Under the pieces are notes generated by a model that was given only the letters and a program-made list of their open reading frames with translations, was not told the origin of the DNA and ran no database searches. From Filosporella fistucella (taxonomy: Eukaryota; Ascomycota; Leotiomycetes; Helotiales): a stretch of 64,000 bases of DNA. The DNA lies in assembly GCA_030077755.1 (NCBI GenBank), contig JAQJZZ010000004.1:1612001-1676000 (forward strand). The letters are read 5' to 3'. This document shows positions 30,288 to 42,892 of the stretch, in pieces (within the stretch, counting starts at the first letter, position 1; the number at the start of each line of letters is the position of its first letter). The translations under genes were made by a program, and so were the position numbers.

Positions 30288-33272
30288 CTCGATACGCTTG
30301 ACAGGCTACGGATTCAAAATTTGATGAAGGCAACACGTGTTTGAACTTGACTGCAATTTGACAATGAGGAGTGATTTGACGTTGAACGTGCTATAGTTTG
30401 GTAGCTACAACAGGACAGAATCGAAGGTTGGTGTGACGTGCACTCGCCATCGCTTAACTACAAAAAGCATATCAAATCATACATAATCTGGCAGATATGA
30501 AATATCAAATCTGTAAGAAGGAGACGTGAAATAATAGCCACTAGACTCTTAAATCGTTGCTACAAATAAACTTATATCCGGCCTACAAAGTTAGGCATAT
30601 TTAATTAAAAATCACATGCTCGCATTTCGCATCTCGCATCTCACATCTCCAGTTCGGATCTCGGTTACTCCTCAGAAATCTCTCCTAAGAACGCTCCGCG
30701 CATTAAAGCCAAGTTGCCAACTCTAAAATCGCCGAAGCACAAACACCATGACCCTAACAGGAGACCGATGCAGCACCGTGAAATCAACTAAAGAAAGAAT
30801 ACCGAGTTAAAGCCAAGTACCCAAGGAGCTTGAGAACGGCATCTATTTATTAACATTCGCAAAGACAAGAACTTATAAAACCGGTGATATCTCGCAGTAA
30901 GAATCCTAGAACCTTCTGAAGCAAGATGAAAGATGATCCTCAGGTATATTCGTAGATTGTAATAATCTACGAAGCGGAGCCAGATCGTCATCTGAATCAC
31001 TTCGCCACGGATAAACAAGAGAAGCTGAAGAAGGGTATTTTATTGTGGATACCCTGACTCCGATATAAATGGTGAAACATATCTATCTGAATCGCGAGAA
31101 ATGGCAAGCGAGTGAGACTCGCATGCAGTAGAAGAACAGGTTCTTTGCTTCTTCTGGATTTTTGGCGTGTATTCGACGCGCGTTGTAATCTTTTGAAATG
31201 GAAATTTTTTGTGGAGAGGGAGATGAGAGATCTGCTGTGCATATATCCTTGATGGCGGACAGTGTGATTTGATACCTCGTCATTACAGGAGATGATTCAC
31301 AGTACCGAAAAGATGAGCTCGAGAAATCATTAGGAAGCTGATACACATCCTGTGTGTTTCATGCCATACCATCATATATATCTTTAACTTCTGATCGATT
31401 ATACTTTTCGTTATCGCAAAGTTTATTTCATCATCATAGATTGGTAAAGGCAACTGAATAATGACAGGCCCTTTTGTGTGGGGAAAACCACCAACGCTTT
31501 GTCAGATCTTCGATCGCCGATTCAATTCAGGGGCGACCAAGTTTTCAAGCGGCACTTCCAACGAATCAAAAAATGTATGCACATCTCCTTTTCCTCTCCT
31601 AAAGAATCATTCGCAAGGAGATTCATATAATTGGCTAGAAATAATCCTTCACCGTCTCATGTTGCCCTTAAAATGTCCCAGATAGGAAAGCCCCTGAGTG
31701 TCGGCCAAACATCTGATCTGAGCCCAGTGCGAAATTGGGGCTGGTGAGAGGCACTCGCTACCCGTTCTGTCTGGTTGACGGTGAAGATTCGGATCAGGGG
31801 TAAAAGGCACATGGTCGCTCACATGGAAGTCTTCTTCCCGACTCTGAGACCAACGAAACGAAAATAGAAATCAAACAGCCAAAGAATGCAGCTCGTAACT
31901 ACTACTATACATATCGAGACTGGATTGAGAATCAATTCATGTGCCGGTTTGCCGTCTCTTCACGTCAGGGCAAGACCTCAATGCAGGAACTGAAATCTGC
32001 CAAGAGAAGGGGCGGAAGAGGCTTATTTATCTTTTTACTACGAACAGTACGGTCAGATCAGCTTGTTCTGCAAAATGCCGTTTAATTTTTCACAAGGCTA
32101 GTTTAGTAGTGTTTGGAACAAGACAAGACAAGACAAGCCACACTCGGAAGAAGATACCTTCCGTTCTTCTTCTTTATTGGCGTTTAGCTTTACATCCGGT
32201 CCCTCTTGAATTTTAAAGTTGTTGATCGGGTCTTTTGGTTGTCTTAGGCGCGAGGGTTGTGTATACTGCAGTGTTACCGCCATGATGCTGCAGTACCATC
32301 CATGGGCGATGTACTGTACCACCTGTTCGTGAAATATATACACGGCACCCAGCATACTCGGGACAAAACACAACATGCAGTTCACCAAATTCTCGTGTTA
32401 CTCTCTCGGCATACACGCCTCGACAGTATCAGCCTCGCAGTATAGAACCAGTCAGCACACTCTTGGAAATTGATGGGCGCCACATACGAATCCTCCCGCA
32501 GTCTTGGGCTCTTGGCTTGCCCGCCTCAGGGAAGAATAGGAGAACCCTAATGTCTAAAATGATCCCGGACTTCCAAGTAAGGTCTGGCTGCTACAGAAAC
32601 TTGAGGCTGTCATTTGTTCTACTCTGTCACTCTGTTCATCTGCTTCCCCTCCAAGGAATGGTCTCCGTATTCAATTTTGGCTTTCTCCAAGGGTCCCTCG
32701 CTCTCACACCCACCCCACCCCCTCGGTCCCGGTCCCCGTCATTGTTCCGTACCTATTCTGTGCCCTTACCCACACCCTTACAGTACTCATACCATACTGT
32801 ACAGTATTGCCATGCTTCCAAGCTGCCTTTGCCTTTGCCTATGCCTTTGCCATGGCCTGCCTGCCTCGTCTGCCTTCCTTGCTCAATGCTCCCGTCATCT
32901 TCATCCCCTACTGTACCCTACTACCCTACCCTACCACTCACAGTGCACTCGCGGCCCTGTGGGCACTGGCTCAAAGTTACTTGTATCCTCTCCACCCGTC
33001 TCAATCTTTCCTTTACACCTCTTCCCCACCACTGACTCTCATTAATTCCTCTCTTATTCCTCTTAAACATCTTATTTCCACTTCTTTCTTTTTTCCTTCC
33101 TCAATCCCATCTCTCAATCACCTAAACGCCTTCTTTCAAACACACTCTCTCTTCATCTGCAGAAAATTTACACCTTAATCCGACTTCTCCGAGCCTTTCG
33201 ATTTAGCACGTTGCTACCTTCTCCCCCGCGGCTTAAGACGGATGGTTCTGTTCGTACAGTTATAGAGGCAAG
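30288..33272. other. 3-kb gene-free stretch, AT-rich then pyrimidine-rich
   Basis: No supported gene. The first half is AT-rich with scattered short frames. A 5-bp tandem repeat (acaag units) lies near 32120. From about 32600 to 33180 the plus strand is strongly C/T-rich with tgcctt-like hexamer repeats near 32820-32860 and ccta-type repeats near 32905-32940. This probably forms the promoter and leader of the acyltransferase gene. Overlapping open frames in three frames here reflect the biased composition and the lack of stop codons. Confidence 0.5.
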
Positions 33273-34792
33273 ATGAGCAGCAGACAAGAGAACGTGAAAT
33301 GGGTGGATGTACGTTTATATTATATATTACCCCTGAACAACTCACATTTTAACTTCGATCCTTTCTTTTCCTGCCAAGACACGAAATACCATAACAAGCA
33401 CGCAATGCAGCCTCAAAACAGCCTCAACTAACACAACTTTCTTCAACAGGGACTGAGGGGCTTCGCATCTCTGCTCGTGGTGTTTACACATATAGCTCGC
33501 GCTTTCGATGAACCGCTCTTCAAACCTACTTCCGAAGAAGGCGCCCCTCCTCGACTCCTTCAATACCCTATAATTCGAATCCTCTTCCAAGGACGGATAG
33601 GGGTTACAATTTTCTCTCTGGTTACAGGTTACGTATGTGCCCTGAAGCCAATCCGACAATGTCGAGCCGGCAACCAAGCAGGAGCATTCGCCTCCATAGC
33701 ACGCAGTGCCTTCCGCCGAGTACCGCGTCTGATTCTACCTACCAGCATCGCGACGACATTAATATGGCTTCTCTGCCAATTCGGGGCTTTTGAGGTAGGG
33801 AATAGGGTTGAAGGATGGTGGGTAAATTATACATCTCCGAATATGACGCCTTATTTTGGGGAGGCGGTTAAATCTCTGCTATTGAATCTTATTACGACCT
33901 GGACGAAATCATGGAATATATATGATCCTAATCAATGGACTCTGCTTCCGCTCTTGAAGGGAAGTATGCTCATCTACATGATGCTTGTAGCGACAGCGTA
34001 CTGCAAAGCGCGGTATAGGATGATTGTGGAACTGGCAATGTTCGTGTATTATTATATTAGTAATGATTGTAAGTCTCGCTCCTTACCTCTCCAGGATTTT
34101 GAACAAACCTAATGTTTTAAAAAGCTGCATTCGGAATGCAATTCTTCTTTGGCGCCTTCCTCTCCGATCTCTCCCAACATCCACCCCATCTCGCCTGGCT
34201 CGCTGCTCGAAAATGGCCTGGGAGAATCCTCTCTCCAATCCTAATCCTGATCGGTCTCCTCCTAGCCTCCTACCCCGAAGACAAAGCACAATGGACACGC
34301 TGGTCCGAACTCATGGGCCACGCATCCGTCTACATTTTCCCCAAAGACAACGAGACACCCCGTTTCTACTCCGGAATAGGACTCATTTTTGTCGCGCTCG
34401 GAATCCATTTCTCCAGTACGGCTAAAGATATTCTTTCATCTAAATACCTCCTCTGGTTCGGCAAGAATTCATTCGCGGTATATCTCATCCACGGCTCTCT
34501 ACTCCGCTCCGTCCTCGTCTGGATGCTCTTCGGTGTCTCTACTCCCGCAGATGTCATCCACGAAGATGGTTCTATCGCACCCGGTCCCCCATTGAAAATC
34601 TGCGGGAGAGCGAGATGGTATTTCTGGTTGCCAATCTGGTTCATCGGATTATATTACATAGCGAATCTGTGGACGAAGCATGTGGATCCTTGGTGTGCAC
34701 GGGTGACTGAGAGGCTAGTGAAATATGTTTTTGAAGATCCAGTTGAACCGGCTAGGGATATGAATCAAGAGAAGAGGATTTTACCACAGTGA
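33273..34792 (+). CDS. acyltransferase-3 family membrane protein
   Basis: Three exons (33273-33308, 33450-34068, 34125-34792) give 440 residues. Exon 1 encodes MSSRQENVKWVD and splices to GLRGFASLLVVFTHIARAF, the hallmark first helix of acyltransferase-3 (OatA/NRF-6-like) proteins, with the catalytic His in FTHIAR. GRIGVTIFSLVTGYVC is the second conserved block. Roughly ten hydrophobic helices follow, including MQFFFGAFLSDL, ILSPILILIGLLLAS, YLLWFGKNSFAVYLIHGSLL (the usual late motif) and WFIGLYYIANLW. Relatives transfer acyl groups to sugars, sterols or other small molecules at membranes. The substrate is not predictable here. A Lys/Arg-rich cytosolic tail ends the protein. Both introns have consensus sites. 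Confidence 0.88.
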
Positions 34793-36560
34793 ATGATCTT
34801 TCTAACGAAAGAAGAGGGGAAATGTCTCACACAGTAGACACCGATAAAGTCGAGGCCAAGAAAAGAGCTTGTATATCATCAGGGGAATATAACGGTGGCT
34901 AAAATCACCTAAACAAGGCGTTTCGCAAAGGATCTTTCACAGCAAAGAGTCAGGCGGCTTATATCAGTACACTCATTGCATTTTTCAGGCGTTCGGTATA
35001 TATGGATATGGTACCTAGCATTGGGCGGCCTCGTTCCTCAAGGAAGGACTGGATAAGCCGCGAGGGGACGAGAAAGGAGGCGGCGGGATACTTTTGTATA
35101 TTTTGTATATACGCGCATGGATATAATACCCAATTATGATTTCTTTTGTATATCTATAGAAAGAAATTATTCGATCTCAACGCACTTTTCGTGAGTTTAT
35201 GAGATATTTGATAAGGGTTTGGCTTGTTCTGTTCGCTGAGAGGCAGTTTGTTGCCTCCAATTGAGCATCTAACTTCCAAACACAATGTCCCTCCTTTCAC
35301 CTCCCAATAAAAGCCAATAACAACTCTCAGTCAGGTACAGAATAGCAAAAATACAACCATCAATCCCTCCAATTTACGTTTCCACAAACTCTATACGACA
35401 TCATATCCAATCCACACTTTCCCTCAGCACTCCCTCGTAATCTATGTCAAACTTCGTAAATGCCAAGAAATAAATCGTCCAAATTTCGTCCTTGGGCGAG
35501 TGAGAATGTCAGCAGCATTTCATACTCGCCTCCTTTCCCTCGTATTGTCAGAAGATAGGTCTTACTAATAATACCGTGGAGGTAGAAATTAGACATTCAA
35601 GCACTCCCTCCACGAGTTTAAAGAAAATTAGTAAACGCATATTGTTCCCCTCAGAAAAAACACAGATTAAAGCAGAATACTCGTATTTGACGAACACATT
35701 CGCCGATATATCCTCCGCGAGGAATTTTAAATTTAGAAAACTAGCTGGAATGGATCATAGATTATTTCTACTATTGAGAGGTTAGGAAGGGGATGATCGG
35801 CCAGAAGTTCGGAGGTGGGAAGTAGTATACTGTATGGTGAATTGATTGAGAAGATCATGGATATTAGATTAGAATATTTGATGATATATAAGATGAGAGT
35901 GAAGAATGATGTATACGATATTAATCGTTTTGCTATAGTAATCCACTATACTAGTCCAAATACTACCTATCACCTCCAAAGTTCAGTACTACCATACCTT
36001 TATTGAGTACGCAGTATATCCACTTATCCCTTTCCCACTCAGAAAACAATAGGCATTACGGCTACCGATACTACCTACCTACTTACCAGCCCTTCAACTA
36101 TAATTTTAAAGGTCCTCACAAATCAAGCGACAATATGACGAAAATGATATTCACGGCCAATCCATGCATTCATCTATGTCTATGATACCACCCATGCTTA
36201 CCCGGTCGCAGCAACCCAGGACCAAAGAAGCCCAAGAACAATCATGCACGCACTAGACATTCATTCATAAAACGTGATTGATCTGTTTTTCTCTCCCCTA
36301 ATACCGAACCCACACTTTAACAAGTAGGAACGGTATTTAACGTTAGAAAAAACAAAAACAAATGCCCACTACGCCCGGGATGACCCATCCAATTAATTCC
36401 ATCCAGCCCATCCAACCCAGCACCGCTAACGTGCAGTTGGGAAGGTGCAGACAAACAGTACAGGAAAAGAGAAAACCTCGCCTTGCTATTAATCAGAAAA
36501 GCTCCACCGTCCGCTTATATACCGAATGCATCGCACCATTGCCTTGGACAGAGAATGAAA
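34793..36560. other. convergent intergenic spacer
   Basis: About 1.8 kb between two 3' ends. AT-rich, with many short frames (35576-35785, 35815-36006, 36362-36598) that look non-coding. Likely 3' UTRs plus non-genic sequence. Confidence 0.45.
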
Positions 36561-38825
36561 TTATGGCTCGGCTTCCAGAGAAGAAAGCTCGGCCATGACA
36601 GCAGACTTGGTTCCGATCTTCTTCATCTGCGTGTCCTCCAATTTCTCGCCTCCTGCAAGACGCATTTCAAGATCTTCGATGGCACGGATTTTCTTCTGCA
36701 GGCCGCGAAGCTTCTTTGCATTTGGAGAGCCGCCTCCCGGAGAGGTAATGGATAGCTCTGGAGCTATTTCAGGTTTGCGAGATGCTTGAGGATTGATGGT
36801 GAGGTTATTCACTTGAGAATTCATCTGATTATTCATCTGGTTGTTCATTTGGTTGTTCATCTGGTTGTGCATCTGGTTGTGCATCTGATTTCCTTGGGGT
36901 CCTCGGTTGTTGTATCCGTTTCCATTCGGCCCGTTGGGACCATTGTATCCATTAGGTCCGTTAGGTCCATTGTTCTGTCCTCGTTGGGTGTTGCTTCGAT
37001 AACGTTGCTGAGAAGGAGTACGAATATCCTGCTGATTCTTGGATCGGCTACGCTGATGCTCTCCTCGATCTCTACGCTCTGGGCTGCGGTTCTCAGGTGG
37101 TGGCCCATCCTGAGCAGGGTTCAATCCTAATGCCTTTGCCTCCGCGTCCTTCGCCTTTTTCGCCTCTCGCTTCTTCTTGTTCTTCAATGCCGCTTTGGAC
37201 AAATTCTCATCTCCTTCAGCAGCTCCAGGGGATGGTCCATTAGCTGGTGCAGCTCCGGGAGGTAAGTTGTTGACTGGCTCTGCTCCTGGGATGTGTCGTC
37301 TACCAAATCCATTGGAGCCCACCAAAGATGTTCCGTTGCTCACGATATGAGCTGCACCTCCTTCATCCTCACGCTTGAAATGAAGAGGTGTAGATGTTCC
37401 ACGAGCCCCCGGGGGACGATAAGCGCCAGCCGGCTTAGATGGTGTCTTGACCGTACCCAAATAAGCCAATGCTGATGCATGTGGTGCCGGAACCGGGTTC
37501 AATAAATCGCCTGCCGGAAAACTCTCAAACTTTTGTGGCCTCCATGTTACGTGATACAACTCCACCATGTCTTCGTTGTACATGATTCCTCCTCCAACGT
37601 GCCACAAGCGAACACCATTGTCAACACGCAATCTTGGGCTCGTGGTAGCGGTCAAGATATACTTGCTGTCTGGGCTCCACTCGCAAACACTTGGATTTCC
37701 GCCTTCAATAGTACAAATCTTTTTATAGTCCTTTTCAAGATCATAGATATCCATTTGACCAGCCAAATTTCCAAAACCAGCAACCAACACAAATCGACCA
37801 GTTGGAGAGAAAAGAATGGTGTTTCGTGGACCAAGAGGGAAAGTATGAGTTGCCACGGCTCGTTGATTAAAGATAGTGGTTTTCGCTGGCATATATCCAT
37901 AGATAACACCAAACTCTTTCGAGTTCGGGGACCATGATACGTCATGAATTGGGCCTTCTTTGTCTAGAGTAATTCTAGAGTCAAATCCACCATTTGCGCT
38001 CAGCACATATAGTGTAGTCTCTCCATAATAACTCTTCCCCGTCTTGTCGACTTCTGTTTGTGCGAGAACAATCAAAGTCGTACCGAGCTGGTTCCATTTC
38101 AATTGAACTTTGTCGCCCTTGAAGAAGGTCTTTTGCGATACAGGGGCATTGAATTGGGGAACGTTGAAGATCTTAACGGCAGCTGGTTGTCCCTATGAAT
38201 GTGGTTAGAATTGCTAGAGCGTTGGATTGGGAGTAAATACCTTGCGCTCGGGAATGAAGACGGCGACAGAGTGATTATTTCCTGGTGAAAGAGCAAAATC
38301 GGCCACACCCTCAGCTCGCAGCTTATTCCAGACAGTGCCCAAATCATTACTCTCGTAAAATTGGACCTCGTTGGTGACAACACGAGCACAGTATTTCTCA
38401 TCATGGGTATATTGCAGGTTCCAGCCCGTTTGAGATTTCTGCACAAATCTGCCCACAACCTGTTTCTCTCCACCATCAGGGACCTCCTCAATGGTATGCC
38501 AAACCTTCAAGTTCTTAACAGCGTCACCATTCTCATCTTTAGATGATCGCTCCCACGTAATGATGTATGAGCCTCGAGGGGAGAAGCCTAATTCGTACAC
38601 GTTGGGCGTGGGGAGTGTTGTGATGACGTGTCCGACGGAGGCATCGATGACAGTCACGCCTTCATTTGAAGCCCAGGCAAAGAAGCGTCCACAGGGTGAA
38701 TAGACACAACAGCGGGAATTACCTTCCGGTCTCTGAAAACCAGGCAAAGGCTCGTACACAGGTGCCGCATCCACGATGCCAATCCCCTTCAGTGTTCGGT
38801 ATGCAAACTGCGTTGGAACCGCCAT
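36561..38825 (-). CDS. eIF2A: eukaryotic translation initiation factor 2A (eIF2A)
   Basis: Two exons (38825-38241, 38192-36561; 48-nt intron) give 738 residues. The N-terminal two thirds is the eIF2A beta-propeller: RCCVYSPCGRFFAWASNEGV near residue 38, TGWNLQYTHDEKYCARV, KGDKVQLKWNQLGTTLIVLA, GPIHDVSWSPNSKEFGVIYGYMPA (given here in two overlapping parts), NTILFSPTGRFVLVAGFGNL and PSVCEWSPDSKYILTATTSP. HVTWRPQKFESFPAG closes it. A long disordered tail follows, with KNKKKREAKKAKDAEAKA, an Arg/Ser/Gln stretch, GPNG repeats and an Asn/Gln/Met repeat, ending in a helix (LRGLQKKIRAIEDLEMRLAGG). eIF2A is a cytosolic, non-GTPase initiation factor that binds the 40S subunit and initiator tRNA in non-canonical initiation. 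Confidence 0.93.
36808..36892 (-). repeat. in-frame Asn/Gln/Met coding repeat in eIF2A
   Basis: About seven near-identical 12-nt units on the minus strand encode NQMH/NQMN repeats in the eIF2A tail, just after GPNG repeats (about 36900-36975). Such tracts are prone to length change by slippage. Confidence 0.85.
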
Positions 38826-39582
38826 AACTACTAAAAGTCACAGAAGGTTTTTGGTACAGATTGTATGTTGGTCTTCTTGTCGCGCGTATTGGACGCCGAG
38901 ATACGAAATCGAGATCCTTTGTTGGTGGTTGTTGGTGGAAAGGTTGTCGAAGTGCTTTGTTTTGGCGGTGTCTGCGAGTAGATCGAATGCGAACTGGATC
39001 ACACGATGATGGCGAGATCGAGTAGCAGGTCGGAATAGTTCTGCAGAGTAGACACGAATAGAGAAGATGGGCTGAATTGACTACACCGGTAGGAATAGAT
39101 TGGCAAGTACCGTGGATGAAGAATGCGCATGAAGGAGAGAAGGAGATGGAGGGAGTGGGGTTCGAGATGTTATTTTTGATTTTTTACACTGTCCGATTTA
39201 GCGAGGCCAGGGTGTTTAGCTCTCGGTAGTGGTAATACTAAATGCGGGACATGCACGGGAGAGGAACCAGATGTTTCTTATTTTGTTTCAAGAAAGGCAA
39301 GTGAAATTCATGTTTCTCTGGGCTGTGATACTTTTCAAGTTGTGTTGTCTCGTCATATATGTTCTGAATGCTTTGTTGGGCTTGACAAACGCCTTGAAGT
39401 ACCCGGGATTCCAGGCCGTTCTTTGAGGCAATGCAAGGCTGAGTGGGATTCAAAGGATCAGGCAACGAGCTGAGGCTGCATGTGATGGCAAATTCGAGGG
39501 ACTTGTGGTATATATCTTCTTGAATTAGCATCTAGGGTATAAGTATATTATAATAAGTTCACGTTCTGAGCCTTCTCTGCCT
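38826..39582. other. eIF2A promoter and MFS 3' flank
   Basis: No gene supported. Contains the 5' region of eIF2A, which is transcribed leftward. Confidence 0.5.
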
Positions 39583-41585
39583 TCAGATTTTTTCCTCACT
39601 CATTGGTGCCTCTACTTTTGTACCATTTTCCTTTCCCCCCAACTCCTCTGCTACAACTCCTTCGCCTTTCTCAGCGTCTGCATTGCGTTTCTTTCTCCTT
39701 GCTGCCGCATCAATCTTCCTCTGTCTTCTCTCCTGGTCCTCTCTCATCTGCTTGATCAGAGGACTTTTAGCACGAATTCTGTCGCCCCATTTATAAAACA
39801 CAAATGGGATAGGAATCAATGCAACCTGCACCAGGCCCAATAAAGTACCTGCCCACTGCGGACTTAAAGCTTTATACATGGTGGGACCAGCTAGAGGCAG
39901 TGTTCCACCTATAACCGATCGAACGACACTGTTACCAGCAAGTGCTGATGCAGCGTATATTCCGTACGATCCAGCGAGGTAATTCGAGGCGTAAATGAAA
40001 ACTAAGCAGTTTCCTGCTCCAAATGGTATGCCTGCAAGAATAGGCCAAATCCAGTGAATCGTGATTGGTACTGAGGTCCATGAAAACCAAAGTTGTCCAA
40101 TAGGGCAAAGGAAAGAGGCGAAGCATACGATACTAATAGAAGCTTCAGGCGGTACTCTTCCTGTCTCTGGATCTTTTTTGTGTGCGTTTACTATCCTTCT
40201 GGCAAGAGGTTCTGTGACAATAGCGATCATTGTCCCAACTCCGATTCCGATGAATGCGAGTCCAGTAAATCCTAAAGACCACCCTCGAAGCCCTGTATAT
40301 ATCAAAGGATAGGCTACAAAACAGAGGTACAATATACCATAGATTATCTAATCGTGTCAGGATGTTTGCCAGATCATAAAATGCGTGGAAATACTGACTG
40401 CAATGTACGCGTTCCAAAACCACAAAATCGGCTCGGTGAATGAAAGTATGAAAGGCCTGGAAAGATTGACCTTTAAAATTTGGAACACTTAAAAGTCAGA
40501 TATGAATGTCAATATTAATATCATAGACTTACAGCTAAGCTTCTGATCGTATCTACACCACCATCTGTCATCACCGGTCTCTTTCCTCATCTTCGCCGCC
40601 TTCTTCTGCAAAATTCTTGGCGCATAGGTCTCCTTCATCAAGGAAGTTGCAATCCAGCCTGCTCCAGCCAAAATCATGACTATCCAATTGGTCCATCTCC
40701 AACCGAGATATTCTGCAGCGAAGCCTCCGATTAGTGGGCCAGTCACAGGGCCATTCATTGGACCAATACTCCAGATACTGAAAGCCAAGGCACGATAATT
40801 CTCGGTGACAATATCAGACACTGTGCCTGGGGCATTTGAAATCATGGCCGCTCCCGCTACTGCTCTGTTGAGTTGTTAGATAAAGCAAGTTTAGTGAAAA
40901 CTGAAGCTTACCCAAAAAAGCGTACAATCAAAACTTCTGGGAGTGAGGTTGCCAAAGCACAAGGTAAGACCATCAAACAGTAGAATGCTAGACTACCAGC
41001 ATATACTGGACGTCTTCCATACATCTCACTCAACGGAGCCAATATCAAACTTCCAACAGCTAAGCCTACCAGGTATGTAGTAACTCCCAGCGTGGCCACT
41101 GGCTCACTTGAGATATTGAATTCCTCCATCATGCCTGGCATACTGCTTGTATAGCTTGTGCTGTAAAGTACCACGGTCCATGTTGAATAACTCACTACGC
41201 CGATGATGATTCCACGGTACCATAATGGCCAGTTCTTGGGATCATCAGGATCGTCCACCGCAAAGTCGACTTCAAATGAGGGAGGTCTGGATCCATTCGT
41301 AGCAATTGATGCACCAGTTCTGGTATAAGTTAATGCTGGCCGAGCCAGATGTTCTGCGTCTGTTTCGAGGTCAACTGTGAGAGCGTTTTCGAGAGGTGCT
41401 AATGGATCTGAACTGATTGAGTCGTGAGAGGAATTTGAGTGCGAGGTATGTGTTGGAGACGACGCAGTGGTATGTCCGTCTTTCTCGATATCTGATATTG
41501 AATGCATCTGTAATGTCTGACGGGGATTGGAAGATGCATTGGGTTCGGGAAAATTATCCTTTTCAGGATCGTCGAAAGGTGCCAT
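39583..41585 (-). CDS. MFS transporter, DHA1 drug:H+ antiporter type
   Basis: Four exons (41585-40912, 40864-40533, 40487-40399, 40347-39583) give 619 residues. An acidic, Ser-rich cytosolic N-terminus of about 125 residues leads to DPDDPKNWPLWYR, the usual sequence before helix 1. Motif A appears as PLSEMYGRRPVY, followed by LPEVLIVRFFGAVAGAAMIS and the motif C-like GPMNGPVTGPLIGGF in helix 5. The second half has helices around YGILYLCFVAYPLIY, GLAFIGIGVGTMIAIV, PIGQLWFSWTSVP, IPFGAGNCLVFIYASNYLA and GTLLGLVQVALIPIPFVF. A charged tail (QERRQRKIDAAARRKKR) ends it. The family exports drugs, polyamines or fungal metabolites at the plasma membrane. Substrate is not predictable, and no biosynthetic cluster is nearby. 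Confidence 0.9.
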
Positions 41586-42892
41586 AATATATGTGATGTG
41601 AGACAAGTTGAAAGTTAGAGGAATACAACGAAATATTTCCCCTCAAAAAGTTTGGTGGGGGCGGCTTTAGATTCTGGCCGAGGTCTTCGGCAGTATCAAG
41701 CCTTGATACCAAGTCTTATATTCGCAAATGAAAACAACACAAGAAGAGAATGGTCGAATCAAACCTGAAGAAGGGATGGAAGGTAGCGAAGACTTTTAAA
41801 GATGGGGAGAGGAGGTCATGACCATCGGTGATAGTGGGAATAGCAGGGGAAGGTGGACATCGAAATGACAAACCCACTGAAAGATACAAACCCCCCTGCT
41901 TTTCTACTAAGAGCGGGTGCTATTCCGCTCCGATGCAACACACCATGATAAAAGTGGTGGGATAGACTTTTCTGAACCAATTTGACGGTACTTGAAGAAA
42001 CGCCGAGACATTCTGGGAACGCCTCTCGGGACCAGGTGGGTAAGGGATAAAGACAAGCTTTCAATCCTGCTTCCTCTCCAATTCTGAGAATATGAAGCCG
42101 GACAAAACCTCTCATCAGAACAACTATCCGAAAAATGTGGGTAGAACGGCCGATGTCTGTGGGGAGCGCAAGCGGTGTGCAGCAGAGTTGAATGTACTCT
42201 AATGCCGGTGGGTGAGGGGGGATATGGATGCGTAAAGGATGAAGTGCGAATGCGATTACTGGCTGATGGCTCAACCTCGACTCGACTCGATATCTTCAAG
42301 GTGAGTTAGTGAGTGAGGCAAAAGGAGGCTTGTAAATCGGTGCCGTGATAGCCAGCTTGGCATTCAGATTGCGCCGCTGAATCTGACGAGGTGGAGCTCC
42401 CAACCATCCCATTTGCAGCTCAGTCTGCTTTTGGCACCCGTCAGCCCGTCAGGGAAGCTCACCTCATTGAAATATGTATCACGTGTAGGCTGTCTGCTCT
42501 TCATCCGAACCGATACTCCGACCCTATGTTCGTTCTTCTCCTTAATTCCTGGATTGAAGCAGTCAATAGTGAAGCAGAACATTTTGCCCGATGAACATAA
42601 TCTTGGCAATGTATGTCAACATAAGGTACGACCTCGCTTGGGGGTCAATTGCATTGCATTGTATTCCTTGTCTGAAGTTTGATTCTTCGGCTGGGAATTC
42701 CGTCGTCGGTTCCATAAAGTTTTCGGCTCAGTTGCTTCGGCTTTATGTTTTTCCGAAATTTCAAACAACGCGAGTTCAAACGCGTACCAAAGTCATCACC
42801 ACTTCTAAGCTCCCATCCTTGCGAGACACAGATTCGCATTATGATAGCTGAATGATCCGCTGAACACTTTATTTGCGTTGTTCATAGACAGC
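41586..42892. other. divergent promoter region
   Basis: Separates the divergent MFS and Nup37-like genes. Open frames on the minus strand (41816-42299) overlap in two frames and lack recognisable content, so I treat them as chance. Confidence 0.5.

Noticed and set aside
32463..33178. Three overlapping 120-190-codon frames on the plus strand
   Set aside because: They arise from strongly C/T-biased sequence that lacks stop codons in all frames; composition is not protein-like and no domain is seen.
41816..42299. Two overlapping minus-strand frames of 130-152 codons upstream of the MFS gene
   Set aside because: Different frames over the same DNA, no domain, and the position fits a promoter.
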